DNA of 37,601 nt. It comes from Clostridia bacterium. GTDB taxonomy: Bacteria > Bacillota > Clostridia > Christensenellales > Aristaeellaceae. Each line of letters begins with the position of its first letter. Position 1 is the stretch's first letter. Location: NCBI GenBank assembly GCA_017431365.1, contig JAFRLF010000050.1, forward strand, positions 1 through 37,601, read 5' to 3'. This document shows positions 36,988 to 37,601 of this stretch, piece by piece. The notes below the pieces were generated by a model that saw nothing but the letters and a program-made list of their open reading frames with translations, was not told the DNA's origin and did not search any database. The position numbers and the translations under genes were made by a program.

Positions 36988-37536
36988 ATGGCGACGAACA
37001 ATCCGTGCAAAGTAGTGACCGGGCCGCGCACGCGCTGGGCGTATTGCAACGTGTGGGAGCCGAAGCAGCCGCTCAACGGCGGGAGGCCGAAGTACTCGGT
37101 CAAGCTGATTATCCCGAAGGACGACATGGAAACCGTTACGGCGGTTGATGACGCGATCAGGGCGGCGCAAGACGAAGGGTACAAGCGGCTTCGGGGAGAC
37201 GATGCCTATGTGCCGTCATTCGGCGAGATCAAGTGGCCAGTTCAGGACGGCGACGCGCCTGGGCTGCGCAACGCGCAGGATTACGCCGGGTGCTGGCTGA
37301 TCAACGCGAACAGCGACAACGCGCCGCAGATTGTAGACGCGCATATGCGTCCGGTCATCGAGCACAGCAGGGTTTACAGCGGCGTGTATGGACGGGCGAG
37401 TATCAGCTTCTACGCCTACAACAAGGGCGGCGGAAAACGCGGCATCGCGTGCTGCCTGCACAACCTTCAGCTCATCAAAGCGGGAGAACCGCTGGCAACG
37501 CGGTCTGACGCACAACATGATTTCGGGGAGGAATGA
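36988..37536 (+). CDS. DUF2815-type protein (T7 gp2.5-like ssDNA binding)
   Basis: A 182-residue beta-rich protein matching the DUF2815 pattern: CKVVTGPRTRWAYCNVWEP at the N-terminus, KYSVKLIIPKDD, then the C-terminal GRASISFYAYN and GKRGIACCLHNLQLIKAGEPL with an acidic end. The family is regarded as related to gp2.5 of T7, a replication ssDNA-binding protein; this window also has a bacterial-type SSB. The ATG at 36988 has GAGGTGATGACA upstream. Its last 76 bases reappear at 1-76. Confidence 0.85.
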   Translation: MATNNPCKVVTGPRTRWAYCNVWEPKQPLNGGRPKYSVKLIIPKDDMETVTAVDDAIRAAQDEGYKRLRGDDAYVPSFGEIKWPVQDGDAPGLRNAQDYAGCWLINANSDNAPQIVDAHMRPVIEHSRVYSGVYGRASISFYAYNKGGGKRGIACCLHNLQLIKAGEPLATRSDAQHDFGEE

Positions 37537-37601
37537 CAATGCGGATTGAGAAACTGACGGTCAACGGACGGCGGTATGTCAGCCTCTGCGACCTCGACCA
37601 C
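37461..37601. repeat. Direct terminal repeat, right copy
   Basis: Identical to positions 1-141, marking circular closure of the contig. Confidence 0.95.
37539..37601 (+). CDS. 5' start of the 290-aa hypothetical gene (duplicate of 79-141)
   Basis: The first 21 codons of the gene complete at 79-951, repeated because the contig ends overlap. Confidence 0.9.
   Translation, partial: MRIEKLTVNGRRYVSLCDLDH

Noticed and set aside
1..37601. tRNA genes, rRNA genes, insertion sequences or CRISPR arrays
   Set aside because: No tRNA cloverleaf, transposase, terminal inverted repeats or repeat-spacer pattern was seen by eye on either strand; a tRNA search program could miss-check this view.

Overview
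The window is one complete genome of a temperate, long-tailed (siphovirus-type) phage, linearised at an arbitrary point. Bases 1-141 are repeated exactly at 37461-37601, so the molecule closes into a circle of 37,460 bp. The break falls at the 3' end of a DUF2815-type gene. The host is most likely a GC-rich Gram-positive, probably a Clostridia-type gut bacterium. The reasons are the many strong AGGAGG-type ribosome binding sites, the Firmicutes-type structural families (minor capsid series, Gp15, Dit, XhlA-like and Dp1-type holin), and a LexA-like repressor paired with a large serine integrase. This host assignment is inference.

Layout on the circle: (1) A lysogeny module lies at 26720-30336. 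A small terminator-bounded cargo unit with its own promoter (26721-27488) comes first. Next are a candidate attP (27493-27532) and a leftward operon of repressor, secreted protein and serine integrase. A divergent promoter/operator region sits at 30180-30336. (2) The early region runs rightward from 30337, through the contig join, to 4526. It holds Cro-like and small regulators, a Rad52-like annealing protein, SSB, Gp157, a DnaD-like replication initiator with a built-in 10-bp iteron array and 6-bp AT-rich repeat (probable origin), a helicase loader, RusA, many small zinc-ribbon or unknown proteins, a DUF2815 protein, a protein with four helix-turn-helix units, dUTPase and a DUF1492 late-regulator-like protein. 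(3) At 4518-4592 a promoter-like sequence is followed at once by a strong terminator, perhaps the late control point. (4) A ParB-like/cytosine-methyltransferase pair and the two terminase subunits follow (4658-7910). This part includes an AT-richer island and a small terminase that appears to start with ATT. (5) The head and neck genes (7912-14896), tail genes (14893-25179, interrupted by a glycosyltransferase-like gene) and lysis genes (25197-26716) complete the late operon. Internal terminators at 11444-11469 and 15346-15375 bracket the block encoding scaffold, capsid and tail tube.

No replicative helicase, primase or DNA polymerase is recognisable. Replication probably works by the phage initiator and loader recruiting the host DnaB replisome, and recombination is served by Rad52-like protein, SSB and RusA. 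The repressor keeps the C-G cleavage site and the Ser/Lys catalytic pair of S24 proteins, so induction by DNA damage is expected. The least explained parts are the cargo unit between lysis and attP, several hairpin-rich spacers in the early operon, the glycosyltransferase beside the tail tube gene and the ATT-initiated terminase gene.
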